Of a stretch of 64,000 bases of DNA, positions 1 through 11,406 are shown piece after piece (positions within the stretch are counted from its first letter, which is position 1; every line of letters begins with the position of its first letter). The position numbers and the translations under genes were made by a program. Below the pieces are notes generated by a model. That model ran no database searches and had not been told where the DNA came from. It saw only the letters and a program-made list of their open reading frames with translations. The DNA is taken from contig NC_046614.1 in NCBI RefSeq assembly GCF_900324465.2, positions 15,332,333 to 15,396,332 of the forward strand, given 5' to 3'. The stretch is from Anabas testudineus. Its lineage: Eukaryota; Chordata; Actinopteri; Anabantiformes; Anabantidae.

Positions 1-886
1 TGTATGAAACTTATTATATTATTATTATATTATTATATGTATTTGTGATCCATCGTAAAAAAAAAAAAAAACATGGACTTTTCATTTGTTGACAATAAAA
101 ATCCTCCTTCAAAGGATTAACTAAAACTTTAACGTTAAGAACTTTAACGAATCTCAAGAATAAATTGGTACAATATTGTTCACTGAAGGGATCGAGAGGT
201 TGTAAACTTCCTTTTTTTTTATGAATTAAAGCTCCAGATGTGAAGCTCACACTGTTCCGTGAGATGCAGTCCAGTACATCAAAATTAAAACCTGGTGCAC
301 AAATATTTTAGCTTTTCGCTTTTTCATTTAAATGTTTCCAGCGAATCTTTTGTTGATTTCATTGTCGTTGATGTTGTTGTTTTGTTGTTTGGTTTCCTTG
401 TAGTTATCAATCAGTAATGTGATTTACATATGAATCACCATAGATACTATGTACACAAAACAATATTACCACCATCTTTTTCTAATCGTTTAAACAAAAT
501 ACTCTTGATCCAGAAATTTACAAGAGAAATATAAATTTCCATGAACAGAAAACCTAGAACATTGACCCATTACCAGCTGAATCCATATATTTTATATAAA
601 ACAGCTCATTCTGTTCTCTCATCTACACTTTGAACCTAATTACTCAAACACAGCATGTTTAAAATCTTGTCACACACACACATGTATTGTATTATCTTAG
701 TACTGAGTCGATCTGCAGTTCCTCTGCACATTCTGTCCAAAGGTCCAAAGAACAAATGTCTGCATAACCTTGTTTATGATAGGTTTGGAAACTTTCTGAC
801 AGTACAGGCAGGTTTTAGTATCATCAGGTGCTGAGAATTATAAAAGGAAGTTTAGATTATTGTGCTGAACAGGTCTGATACTGTAC
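1..886 (-). other. Non-coding flank, probably intron 2 of hyal1
   Basis: AT-rich sequence with an ATT/TA-rich start and no convincing coding exon. It begins just after the hyal1 exon-2 donor, so on the minus strand it should be hyal1 intron. I searched it for the cysteine-rich EGF-like C-terminal exon found in other hyaluronidases and did not see it, so that exon should lie beyond position 1. Confidence 0.6.
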
Positions 887-1967
887 CCGAGATCTGGAGA
901 AGGTGCCGTCACCCCAGAGCACCACTCCTGCTGATCCTAAAGCCGCACTCTCTCCTATGGTGTAAACCAGGTGCTCCTGCAGGGAAGTACACAGTCGGGG
1001 TTAAGCAGAGGATGTAAAACTGAATAAGAAACTCATAACAGCACAAACAACTGCTACTTGCCTCGGAGAGGAACTCTAACGAGTAGGTGTAGACGATGCG
1101 GGCATAGGTGAACACAGGCAGCGCTGCAGGAGCCACCTGAGCCCCCACTCTAAAGGCCTCAAGGATGCGGTGATGAGTGTAGAGGAGCACTTCTTTGTCG
1201 AGGCCTCGCAGGTTGAGGCTGAGGTAGATGTCAGGATACAAAGCAGAAGAGGCTTCCCACAGCCAGAACAGCTTGTTATTCCTCTTGATCTCAATGGCTG
1301 GACATTCCCCTGTGTAGTTTGTGCTTTTGTCACTGTAGTAGTTGTAGCAATTGGGAAAACCGTAGTAACCCCACAACCCATTTGGTCTTTCCTGCTGCCC
1401 CAATTTTAGAGTTTGCACCATGAATTTTCTCCCTGCTGCCTCAAAATTCCTGTGGGCTTCAGCTTCAACCTGTGCAGACTTCCAGTCTGGATGCCTGGCT
1501 CTCACTAGTGCTCTTGATGCATCCATGTAAATCTGCTTACTATCCCAGTTTCTCTCCCATACAGGTCTCCAGCTCTCCCAGTCCACCACAGCCAGACCCT
1601 GGAAATTCTTCTCAGGTATATAGGATAGGATGTTTTGAGAGGCAACTCTGAGGTGCTCATCCAGACTGGCATTCTGTGGGACTCCACCGTTAATAGCCAC
1701 TCCCTGGCTGGAATACCTAGGATACAGGCCGAGCTTTTCAGCATAAAAGATGGTTATGTTTCCTCCCATAAAGGTTTGGTTTTGGTTCTGGACAATGTTG
1801 AATGTCCCCAAGTCGAGGTCCACACCATACTGAGAGAGGCAGCTGGCAGTGGGAGCGTTCCACACAGTGAGGAAAGGCACCTGGGCAAAAGATGAGTCTA
1901 CCTGCACACCCGAGGCAAGGGTGATCAGATTAAAGAGCAGCAGCACCTCAGGGCGAAGGGAAGTCAT
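887..1967 (-). CDS. hyal1: Hyaluronidase-1-like (partial, 3' end outside window)
   Basis: Glycoside hydrolase family 56 enzyme expected to cut hyaluronan in lysosomes or after secretion. Coding exons are 1062-1967 (302 codons) and 887-976 (30 codons). An acceptor ending CAG just before the start (GAATGACT) selects the Met at 1967; a hydrophobic signal peptide follows. The catalytic pair lies in DWESW as D129 and E131, the same numbering as human HYAL1. GVDLDL, QNASL and SRALV resemble HYAL1 more than HYAL3. Exon 2 (DLV-like start, TIGESAALGSAGVVLWGD) is the usual 90-base exon of the family. The 85-base intron 977-1061 has a GC donor. The C-terminal EGF-like exon is not in the window, so the gene is cut by the edge rather than visibly broken. 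HYAL1 rather than HYAL3 is a judgement from recalled sequences. Confidence 0.88.
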
Positions 1968-3568
1968 TCCTGCGAAGACGAGAAACACACACCGCTTATC
2001 TTTGCACACCACATTTATTAAAGTCGTTAGGTAACACGAGTCTGAATTTGAAAGGTAATTGTTCTTTCTTTGCCGGCTTATCCTGCACGATTTTCAAAAT
2101 AATCACAAATGTTGTTGTGATGTAACTATATTCCAATAAAGTAAAAGTATAAAACAGCATAAAAAAGTAAGAGCCAAATCTATTTTAGATTAAGTTTTAA
2201 CACTTACCTATATCAACTATGAACTAGGCTTTTAGTTTGTGCTCTGTGTTCTGGGTGTGTAAATAGTCTCATGATCTGAACTGCACAGGCACAAATAAGA
2301 GGAAGGAGAAAGGAGAAGTGGGAGCTGGGAATTCAACATCCAATCAAAAGTGTGCATTGATGTTCTACCAGCTAATCAGATGTGAGCACAAGATTTCAAA
2401 CAGCCAATCAGCAGGAAGCATGCAAATCATTTACTGGAGACACAGATTTAAAGTCACAGGAGAGCTAAAGTCTTTCCATCATTAATTTAACCCTCAACAT
2501 TTCATTTAAAAACCAAACAAAATCAAAAACACATTATGATAAATAGTTTTCTGAAGGTTGCTCTAAATAACTGTTTAAAAAGGCATAATGAACTCTCCCA
2601 CCTCCAAATTTAATTGTATGCCTTGCTCAACTCTTAAAACTAGTAAAAATAACTCTTTGCTTAACAGCACCCTACAATTACATGGGGAGGGGGTCTGAGG
2701 CTGCAGCCTGCAATACGTTTCTCCCTGAGGACTAGCTTGCTTTGCTTCTCCTCAATGCATCAGGGTGACATGTTTTTACCCCGAAGCTCGACTTTTTAAA
2801 ACACATCAGCTTTGGCATCATCTTCCAGGTTACTGTGTTTTGTAACTGAAAGCTCTGCCTGAAGAGAAATAACACAATAACTTCAAGAAGTTTATTTATT
2901 TTGACAAAAAAAGTCAAATTTGAGAAAACAGCATGAAGACAGAGGCGATCATGTCATGGTGAATGGTAGTATCAGAAATTTCAGTTTCATATTGCTTGTG
3001 CGGTTTTTGTGCTTCTTACACAAAATAGCTGTTGATAACACTTTTTTTTTTTTTTTAGAATAAATGAAGTAACATATTTTTTAAAAGAAAAGTAGTAGTC
3101 ATTCTTGGACATAAAAATAAGAAAATGTCATATAAAACACTTAAAAAAATGTATTCAACAATAAATAGTAACACTGTACTTGCCTCTATAAAAAACATCA
3201 GATGTCAGAGAGAGGTCAAATGTTTTATAAAGATCGCGCACTTTAAATACTTTGTGCTATTACCAGACTTAAGTGCATTAATTCCACTTCACCACACAGC
3301 GTACGCCAACTCACTCACATTTCCCCCAGAAACAACCTCTCACTGACAAACATGGAACTTGACACCTTGGGAAACGGTGACTGAGAGTCATTTCCAGCGA
3401 GCTCGTCATTGTTTTAAAAATGATTACACTTTATAAACAAATATAACTTCACAATTTCCACAGTGTTTTTTTATAAAATGTCACTTTGTGTCATCATACA
3501 GCTATGAAACATGACAGATCAAAAATGATCATAAAAAATGCATCTATGTCTACTGTACTTATGGTGCA
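1968..3568. other. hyal1-hyal2 interval: hyal1 upstream region and hyal2 3' UTR
   Basis: No coding exon was recognised. Two CCAATCA boxes (2340-2346 and 2404-2410) lie in a locally less AT-rich patch upstream of hyal1 and could belong to its promoter. The right part should be the hyal2 3' UTR, with overlapping polyadenylation hexamers on the minus strand at 2891-2900. Confidence 0.45.
2891..2900 (-). terminator. Candidate polyadenylation signal of hyal2
   Basis: Two overlapping AATAAA hexamers read on the minus strand about 670 bases after the hyal2 stop codon. Placement is plausible but other hexamers could be used. Confidence 0.4.
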
Positions 3569-6167
3569 TTAACAGAGGAGCAGAGAGATGATCAGAAAGA
3601 TCACACATTGGAGCGCTGATGCTATAGTTTGAGTTGCCATCCCTTTGTGCACTTTTTGGCGTAGCGGGTCTATCTCATTGCAGCCGTCTCCCTGATAGCC
3701 GCTGTAGCACTGGCACTGAAAGTCCTTTTGAAAAGTGATCTCTGCTTCGCCAGACTCCTTGGTGACTGTCAGCTTGTCACCATGCCTGGAGATGGTGTGG
3801 GTGCGGGGGTCCAAATGCAAGTAAACATCGCTGTCTGGATTTTTGCGCAGACAGCGCCCGTTGGAGCCACACAGGGTCTGGCTGCATAGCTCTGCCGCCG
3901 TGGAGACGTTGAGGAGATAGTGACTCAGCGGACCCCGCAGATACGTATCAAGTGTGGCGCAGCTGTTCTGGAGAAGAAACAAAATCCACTCACTCATGTA
4001 AGTCAAGATTCGAAGTGGGTATGTGTCAAACTTACAAGTACTACTTTTACTTTGATATCAAGCTCTCGTCTAAGGTAACTTTCCATTCATTCTCGCTATT
4101 CCTATCTGGGCCCCACATGTTACAACTGTTTATTCAGGGCCAACGTTTAATAGGATTTTAATGAGGTTTGATGTGGTGTGCAAGTCTTGATTAAGAGTAG
4201 CAAAAATACACTAAAAAAATACATAAAATTATGATACCGCTGTTTAGTTTCAGTGTACGTCTATATCATTAATCCGAAATAAAGAAAGAGTTAGAATTAG
4301 GAAACCATGAAAAGCAAATACATTTAGTTTTCTGTCCATTCTTTACAGTTTAGTGTATATGCAATGAAAACACTGTGCTACAAAACAGAGTCTTTACAAC
4401 TGGAAATTACTTGTCAGCCTAAATGTGACACTTCAAACAAATATCCCCTGTTTATCTGAAGAATGTTCATGTGACTCTGGTCACTTTCTGTGAACTGGAG
4501 CCCCGAGGAAAAGCTTCCACATTGACTGCACACATGACTGACAATGACGGCAGGTCAAAGCTTACCACAATTGTAAATTGTGTTTGTGATTGGTTTGTTT
4601 GTCTCAGAATTAGTGTGTGGGTGCTTACTTTGCTGCTTGCATAGGCTACGTCTCCCCATAGGATGATTCCAGCTGCTCCCAAAGCCACACTCTCACCAAT
4701 GGTGGAGACCAGGTCAGTCTGTGAATATCGATACAGCACTTTTAAAGTGATGATCACACAAAGGGAAAATATAACAGAATCAAAGTGTTAGTGGGTTAGA
4801 CGCTACTGTTCAGCTCTCTTCTGTTCAGTTTCCCATAAGGAAACAGTCTATAGGGTGTTAGTGAGATTTTCAACTTGACCAACACCCATCCTGCCCCTGA
4901 GAGGTACTGGGGTGTCTATCTGCTACCACAACAGGAAAGGACTGTGGCTGCTGATAAGGAAAAGCAGAGAGCTATAGGTCTGTGTAGCATGCACTAATCA
5001 GAGAGAAAGAGGGTGGTGGTAGTGCTGAGTGTCAGAGCCACGGTGTGACTGAGAGTTAATCTTGAAACAAAAAAGTGCATACGCTGAGTTTCCAAACTGG
5101 TTAGTATTGTACAGCAGCCAGCGTGCAGGAACACATTTGTCATTTTAAAGTTCACCAGAAGGATGAAAGGCACAAAAAAAAATCGGAAAAGGAAGAGGAA
5201 TCACGTTCAGAAGCGAGAGAGTTTCTCATTAGATCATCACCTCTGTCAGCTGTTGCAGTGACTTGCTGTAGGTGGGCTGGGTGTACACAAAGACAGGACG
5301 TGCCAGTCCATCGCCCGATGATGCCAATCGCATCCCTTCCTTCACCCGGTTCCGGACAAACTGCCTTCCGGATGGCGAAGAGCGTAACACGTCATTCATG
5401 TAGATGGACGGGAAGAAGGCTGTGCTCTCAGTCCACAACCATTTCAGCTGCTCGTTGCGAGCCACCTCTACATCGGGGCAGCGACCGGTGTAGTTCTCCA
5501 GCGTGCGCCTGTAGTCATGGTTGTAGCAGTCGGGGAACAGGTAGAACCCCCAAAGCTGGTTGGGCCTCAGGTTCTTGGCCTGTTTCAACGTTTCCAGCAT
5601 GAATTTTCTGGCAGACATCTCAAATTCCTGCTGGGCCACTTTTGACACCTGCTCTATATACCAGTTGGGGTTTTTCTGTTGCACCAACTTACGAGAACGT
5701 CTACGGTAAACATCTTTGATTTCCCAGTTCCTTATCCAGAGTGGGCGCCACTCCTCCCAGTCAATCACTGCTAAACCAATGGCATCTTTGTTAGGTATAT
5801 ACTTGTTTAACCCATCAGGCATCTTCGTCAGATGCTGTTCAAGGCTGGCTGACTGAGGCAGCCCCCCGTTGACTGGTGTTTCATCCGTAGTAAAGTAGGG
5901 GTACAATCCCAAGCGCTCTTTGTAGAAGATGGTGAGGTTCTGTCTAACAAAGCCCTCATTGGGTGTGGCCACGATCTGGAACTGGTCCAGCTGAAAGTGA
6001 ATGCCGTGCCGTGGGGCACAGTGTTCAGTGGGGGCATTCCAGGCGAGGAGAAGGGGCTTATTGGAATACAGCGGCCATCTTGTGGGTTTCAGTCCCAAAA
6101 CACCAAGGTGATCCCACAACAGAACAATCAGCAGGAGTACTTTCCAGTCACACAGAGTCCAGTACAT
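3569..6167 (-). CDS. hyal2: Hyaluronidase-2 (GPI-anchored type)
   Basis: Cell-surface or lysosomal hyaluronidase that starts hyaluronan breakdown. Coding exons are 5241-6167 (309 codons), 4629-4718 (30) and 3569-3967 (132 plus stop), all phase 0, giving 471 residues against 473 in human HYAL2. The order is signal peptide (about 1-25), GH56 barrel with catalytic D136 and E138 in IDWEEW, the conserved 90-base exon ending VAYASSK, then an EGF-like module with paired cysteines ([14 protein letters not shown], then [13 protein letters not shown]). The end is a small-residue stretch followed by a hydrophobic tail ([11 protein letters not shown]), which fits a GPI-attachment signal as in HYAL2 and distinguishes it from the hyal1 copy next door. 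An acceptor lies two bases before the ATG, so there is an upstream non-coding exon, probably in the CpG-rich block near 7057-7330. Confidence 0.95.
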
Positions 6168-6289
6168 GTCTTCAGATGTTGACAGAAATGACTATCACTC
6201 TCTCCTCTACAAGTCACAGAGGAGAGTTACACACACTTCTATTTTGTACTTTATCTTTACAATAAATTAGTTTGTTAATTTAACTTTAA

Positions 6290-6660
6290 CGGCAGTGGCA
6301 GAAGAAGAACACAGATCTTCCACTTACATAAAAGTTGCAATATGAAGTGCAGAAATATTCTGTTTCAAATAAAACTTTACCTAACTAAAAAGGTAGAAGC
6401 ATCACAACCTGCCTAAAAGTAAAAGTACTCATTATTTCAAAAAGCTAATTCATTTATTATATTAACTGGATCATAATAACCAATGAATTAACTGTTGCAG
6501 CTGTTAAAAGTGAGGTTAGTGTGCCAAATGGCAGCTTATGCAATAATAAGACATCATGATTAAATAGTTAATTTAACCTAAGTAGCATTTGCCTAAAGTA
6601 AAGTATTAAGTACTTTACTTTAGGTAAATGCTGACTAAAGCATTTTGTAGACACAGCTTA
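6290..6660. repeat. Decayed teleost dispersed repeat (AGTAAAAGTACT family), copy 1
   Basis: Begins like the common fish repeat that opens with GTGG(C)AGAAGAAG and carries a GTAAAAGTACTCATTAT core, followed by its ATTATATTA...GGATCATAATAACC part. It lies in the hyal2 5' intron. The family is recognised by memory of the consensus only, and the edges are approximate. Confidence 0.55.
6585..6631. repeat. Near-perfect 21-bp inverted repeat, 5-base loop
   Basis: Arms 6585-6605 and 6611-6631 are complementary over 21 pairs, with only one G-T wobble (6591 with 6625); the loop is TTAAG. It lies in the intron between the hyal2 non-coding exon and first coding exon, at the end of a dispersed-repeat copy. 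It could be a palindromic by-product of the repeat or a structured intronic RNA. Confidence 0.75.
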
Positions 6661-7056
6661 TATAAATAACTTATTTTTTTTAGCTTTATTCCCAAAATGT
6701 ATCTTTTCATATTTAAATATGCAGACTTTGACCTGTCTAATTTATGGTACTTGTAGATATTTTTGAACAATAGAAGAGAAAAGTGACTGCACATTAGTCT
6801 CAGTGCAGCTGGACAGACGTACCTTTCCTGGCAGACTGAGGAAGCATTCCCAAAAAAAAAAAAAAAAAAACAGCAGCCTGCTGCTTCAAGACGCGTTTCA
6901 CTGCTGTCTGAAAACTAATATTTGATCTAATTACTGAAGAGGCTAAGAAAAGTGATGACGGAGATTTTTTAACTTGCATGCGTCCGCTGGCTCGGATCTT
7001 CTCCCCTCCGCTGTCGGACTTCCTGTGGTCAGTGAAGCGAAGAGAAGCGAACTTAC

Positions 7057-7330
7057 CCCCTGCGAAGTCAGTTCGCCTCCGAGTGCCAAGCCGCTTTCAG
7101 GATGTTCCATTCGGCTCGGGAACAGAGGGGGGAGTGGCGAATCCAACCGGACATCCCTGGACCACCGTCAGCGGGTTTAACGCGTTTCCGTGACTTGTTT
7201 CTTCGCCTCTAAACCTAAACACAACTTACAGCATCGGTTTCGAGTGAGACGCGGCTTTGGTTTTTCGTGTGTGTTGGAGCGGGAACTGGCTTCGTCCCAG
7301 CGCAGCGCGGAATGAACCAGTCCAAGAAGT
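7057..7330 (-). promoter_or_regulatory. CpG-rich promoter and non-coding first exon of hyal2
   Basis: A visibly CpG-rich block in AT-rich surroundings. Read on the minus strand it has a strong GTAAGT donor at 7056-7051, which can pair with the acceptor just before the hyal2 ATG. The right-hand edge (transcription start) is a guess. Confidence 0.55.
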
Positions 7331-7879
7331 TCGTGAAACAGATACAGAGGAAGCAGCAAAGACTCATCGGAGGTCACAGCTTCTATAGTAAAGTATACTC
7401 ACCTAAAAATAAGATCAGGCCCACTAATGATCACGGTGTCACGGTGACCTTTCTACTGTAGGCTGCAATCACTTACAGTTTATAAATAATCTGGTATTTA
7501 TGGGATTAGATAATTATATACTGCAAACATGCAATCACTGCAAAACGACACAAACTATATAACATTAAATACAATTAAAGACATAGAGCAAAAATATGGA
7601 ATTTACTTTATTAACTCACTGTGTGCCAGTGATATAAACTGATTTTAGTTACAAGTGCAAAAGCAAAAAATCTGTCATATGATTCTGATTTTGACTAGTA
7701 CTTTATACTTTATAACAGTATAAAGATACAGACAAGAACACATACACATACTTTATAACAGCTAAGAGTAATATTTGTCACTAACTTTACCAGCAGTCTT
7801 TGTCATGGACTTTTCAGACATTTCACCTACAAGCCACTAATAGTAGGATACTACTTTCGTAGCAATACCAAATGCTCTA

Positions 7880-8110
7880 TCTAAGTATAAATTGTTCACT
7901 CAAAAGTAAAGTCCATGTAAAGTGCATGTAAATATTACCATTAAAGTTCAGTAAAGGTATCAGTAAAAGTACTCATTGTGCAGCAGAATATATTGTTTAT
8001 GTATGTAAACAATCTTCAAATGTTAAAATTCAGCTGGAAAAAGTAAATTAATGTTTAACTGCTGTAGGCCTATGTACTGTTTAGTTTATAGTCACTGAGA
8101 AACCGTTTTA
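7880..8110. repeat. AGTAAAAGTACT-family repeat, copy 2
   Basis: Carries the same AGTAAAAGTACTCATTGTGCAG core as copy 1, followed by an AT-rich tail with a GCAGCAGAATATAT-like part. Decayed, edges approximate. Confidence 0.5.
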
Positions 8111-10610
8111 TGTTGTATTTTTTTTCTTTTCACTCCTGACTACATTTGTTTGACAGTTCTTATCTTTAGTGAAGTTAAAGAATGGTTGTAGACCTTACAG
8201 TTTCAGTTAAGTCGTTCTCAGTTGTAGTGTTGCTACTTGAGAGAGGGATTCTAATGTTTTTCCACTAATGCTCTGAGCAGACTTCAGATAGTGGGCAGAT
8301 GGCATCTGGCATGCAGATGCACTGCTGCCTTAGGCATGTGTTGACAGCCACTGGCAATGGCTCAGTGAAGTAACCAAGTAACACATGCTGCCGTGTTGCC
8401 AAGTGCAGCAGATAGGACGATGAAGAGCTGGGGCTAGACGTGGGGAATAATGGCCATGGGAAAGAGGGTAGAGGCCACGCACTGACACATAATTCATCCA
8501 ATTTAACAACCTGTTTTCAAAGTCTGTGTAGGTTGGAAGAAAAATGAAATCTTAGTGCGAACAGTTGTTAAAAGTGTTTCTGTTATTGCCAATAAAAATG
8601 ACTGCTTCTGCTTTAAGTGCATGAGTGTCTAGTGAAGACTGGTGCTCCTCTAAAAGTTGAGCCTGAGAACATGATCGGATAAGGTGGGGACATGGAAGTA
8701 AGAAGTTTTCCTGTGTCCGTTCCGCTGTTTGTTTTCTGAGCTTCGCTGACTCACCTCACCATGTCATCAGTTTCGCTCTCTCTCGCTCTCTCTCTGCTGA
8801 GTGTTTAGGGAAAATCTAGAGCACAGATGACCCATGTGAATGAAGAGGGAGGGGAAGGAACAAAGGAATAACTCAGTTTCCTTCTAGTCCAGGCTCCCCT
8901 TTGAACCCTGCCTCCTGAACATTACATCTGCAGAAGTCGGGGAACATCAGGAAACAAACACAATAGCAGGGAAACTGGAAAACACACTGTGCCACCTCCA
9001 GAGTGTGTCTTAAACATTTAATTACAATACGTTTCAGTAATTATGTGAATTTGTAAACTGGGATGGAAATTCAGATTTGACTTTACCAATTTCCACTGAC
9101 AAGTTTGTAATAACACTGTAAAATATGGCTAAGAAGTGTCTAGATATACATTAAAGCCTAAAACATTACATATACACATTTCACTGCTACTTGTTGCACA
9201 GTAAATGTTCTTTCTAGTAGCTGTATGTTTTTTGCAGATATGCAAGACGTTGCCTACTTTGCAGACTATATGCATTGTGTAAGATCACTTAACAATTTAA
9301 ACAGTCACAGTCCAACTTACAGTATGCACTGTTGTTTTGCTTTGAAGTGCTGCAGCTTGTTAAATCACTCCCAGGAAAGCACTATATCTATTTGTTGATA
9401 ATTCAAAGCATGCTTTAGGTCTTTTTCAGGGCTTCTGATCATTTATAACCACAATCTCGCTCAACCACAGCCACATGGACAACTTCTCCCTGCATGAAAA
9501 CACTGTATACATCAGGGAACATGTTGCACAGATCAAACCAGTCTTATACACTGTCATATTCATGAAGTTCCCAAGTCTGTACAACTTTACAAGTAGGAGA
9601 GCATCCTTTTAATGCAGGCCAGACTTTTAGCCAAACATCAAAGACTAGTGGACAGGAAATACATCAAAGTGAATGACCTCTGGCCCCAAAACACACCCAA
9701 CCACATTCCACGCAATTACAGACACCAGATAATGGCTGCAAAGGAAACGCTACCCATTTATTGCGGGGATTTGTCAACTATACACGCTGAAATATGTTTA
9801 CATTGCCATTCAGGTTTGATACGGTGCCAGCTGGCAACACCAGCACTAAACCCATCATTATATTTAATTATATATTCAGTCTTTTAGAAAGTCTTAACCA
9901 CCCAGGATTGCCATTAGAGGAAAGTGTGTTTAAGATACAACAAAGATCACACAAAGCCACACGCAGACGTTAGTATAGGTGTAGATTACTGCTGCCATCT
10001 AGAGGTTGTTCACCTGACACATTATGGAAGTGTTAACTCATTGCATTTCAAAATGTCTGCAGATTATTGTACTATTGTCTTTGTATAATGTGGAATAAAA
10101 TGAAAAAAGTCTGGATCAGTTGCACACAGCAGTTTTTCAGCTTAGCAAGGCGGACCAAAGTTAAAGAGAGCAACAATGAAAGGCTATAAATAAGCCTGAA
10201 TCTGAACATTGCAGGGTTATACTTACAGCTGTCGTGGAAGTACAGGAACGACTGGCTACTTTTTCTTTTTTGAGTCAGCGCTGAATTAAATGGACTAAAT
10301 TGTTTCACCATGTGTTCATACTCTGGATGGTGACAAGGTCTGTGAACATTTGTATGATTTCACCACTAGAACAATAGCACATTGAACAAGTGTTTAAAAA
10401 TCATTATGTTTCATCAACAAATATAACATGGAGGGAGGTGGAGGTGGCTGATGCTGGACTCTGGTCAGGGTAAATGCTAGTTGAAGAAATTCATGTTCAA
10501 TCAGTTCAACAAAGCTCCATCAGCCTGCACACACCAATCAGCCACAACTGTAATTGCACCCTGTGGTTTTAATGTTGAGCAGTGTTATTGTGTTATTGCA
10601 TAAAGCTCAG

Positions 10611-10765
10611 AGGTGGAAAATAAGTAATTTAATGTACTCATGTAGTACTGCACCCAAGCAGAATGTTGAGGTACTTGCACTTTACTGAAGTGTGTCCATT
10701 TTATGTTACTTTTACTCCACTACAATTAAAAAATGTTCAAAGGGAAATAAAATGATCCTTCAGCT
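10611..10765. repeat. AGTAAAAGTACT-family repeat, copy 3
   Basis: Shows the opening AGAGGTGGAA, then the GAGGTACTTGCACTTTACT and ACTTTTACTCCACTAC blocks that I associate with the same family. Edges approximate. Confidence 0.55.
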
Positions 10766-10790
10766 CAGCTCAGTTAAACATTTATTCAAG

Positions 10791-10796
10791 TATTTC
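10791..10796 (-). terminator. Candidate polyadenylation signal of tusc2
   Basis: An AATAAA hexamer on the minus strand about 610 bases past the tusc2 stop. Confidence 0.3.
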
Positions 10797-11406
10797 CAAC
10801 TAAGAAATCTGAAATTATTTACAGTACATTATGTTCACTAGTGCTGGTCTGAGCTCTGGTAAGTGAGAAAGACTCAGACGAGACAATACAGAACATGACC
10901 ATATGTACAATAAATTTCACAAACCTTCATTTTCCTACTCTGCAACGACATCTTGCATCCCTCTTACACACATTCAAACACACCTAAGTGCACACGTCTA
11001 CACATACAAAGACACATACAGAGTCTAACGCTCCATATCTCACTCAAGGCATAAACCAGTAAAGCCTGTTTCCCTGCAAAAAACTCGCATAAGGAATACA
11101 ACTTGAGCTTGATGTGTTCTCTAAAACTGCTTACATATCAGCTGGGTAGAGGAAACACAACCTGTGCCACCATTACCTTTATCGATATCAAAATTTGGAT
11201 ATTCGCAGACAGGGCAATCTCTTATCATAACTGAATTCAATTACAACATTTCATTCAATATATGAATTTAATATGACAGTTTGACTTTTCCTTTTTCTCT
11301 CCAGACCACTGTTCCAGTCTTGACCATAACACTTGGACAATGGAACAAGGCTTTGGGAAGAGTTCATGTGACTGCACCTCATACTTTATCAGTCCTGTGC
11401 ATTTCT

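Larger units (their letters stand above)
7340..11406. other. hyal2-tusc2 intergenic interval
   Basis: About 4 kb with no recognised gene. It holds further copies of the AGTAAAAGTACT repeat and presumably the tusc2 3' UTR at its right end. Open frames at 8265-8501 (minus) and 9612-9887 (plus) show no family resemblance. Confidence 0.5.

Noticed and set aside
1-886. Search for the third (EGF-like) exon of hyal1
   Set aside because: No cysteine pattern of the EGF module with a splice acceptor was found on the minus strand; the exon is taken to lie outside the window.
5123-5602. 159-codon plus-strand open frame
   Set aside because: It is antisense to hyal2 exon 1, whose conserved protein explains the openness.
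9612-9887. 91-codon plus-strand open frame in the hyal2-tusc2 gap
   Set aside because: No conserved motif, no splice partners and AT-rich flanks; probably chance.
10531-10580. Possible mariner-type inverted termini (ACCAATCAGCCACAAC ... GTGGTTTTAATGTTG)
   Set aside because: The two ends are almost back to back with no interior. It may be a collapsed remnant but is too short to annotate.
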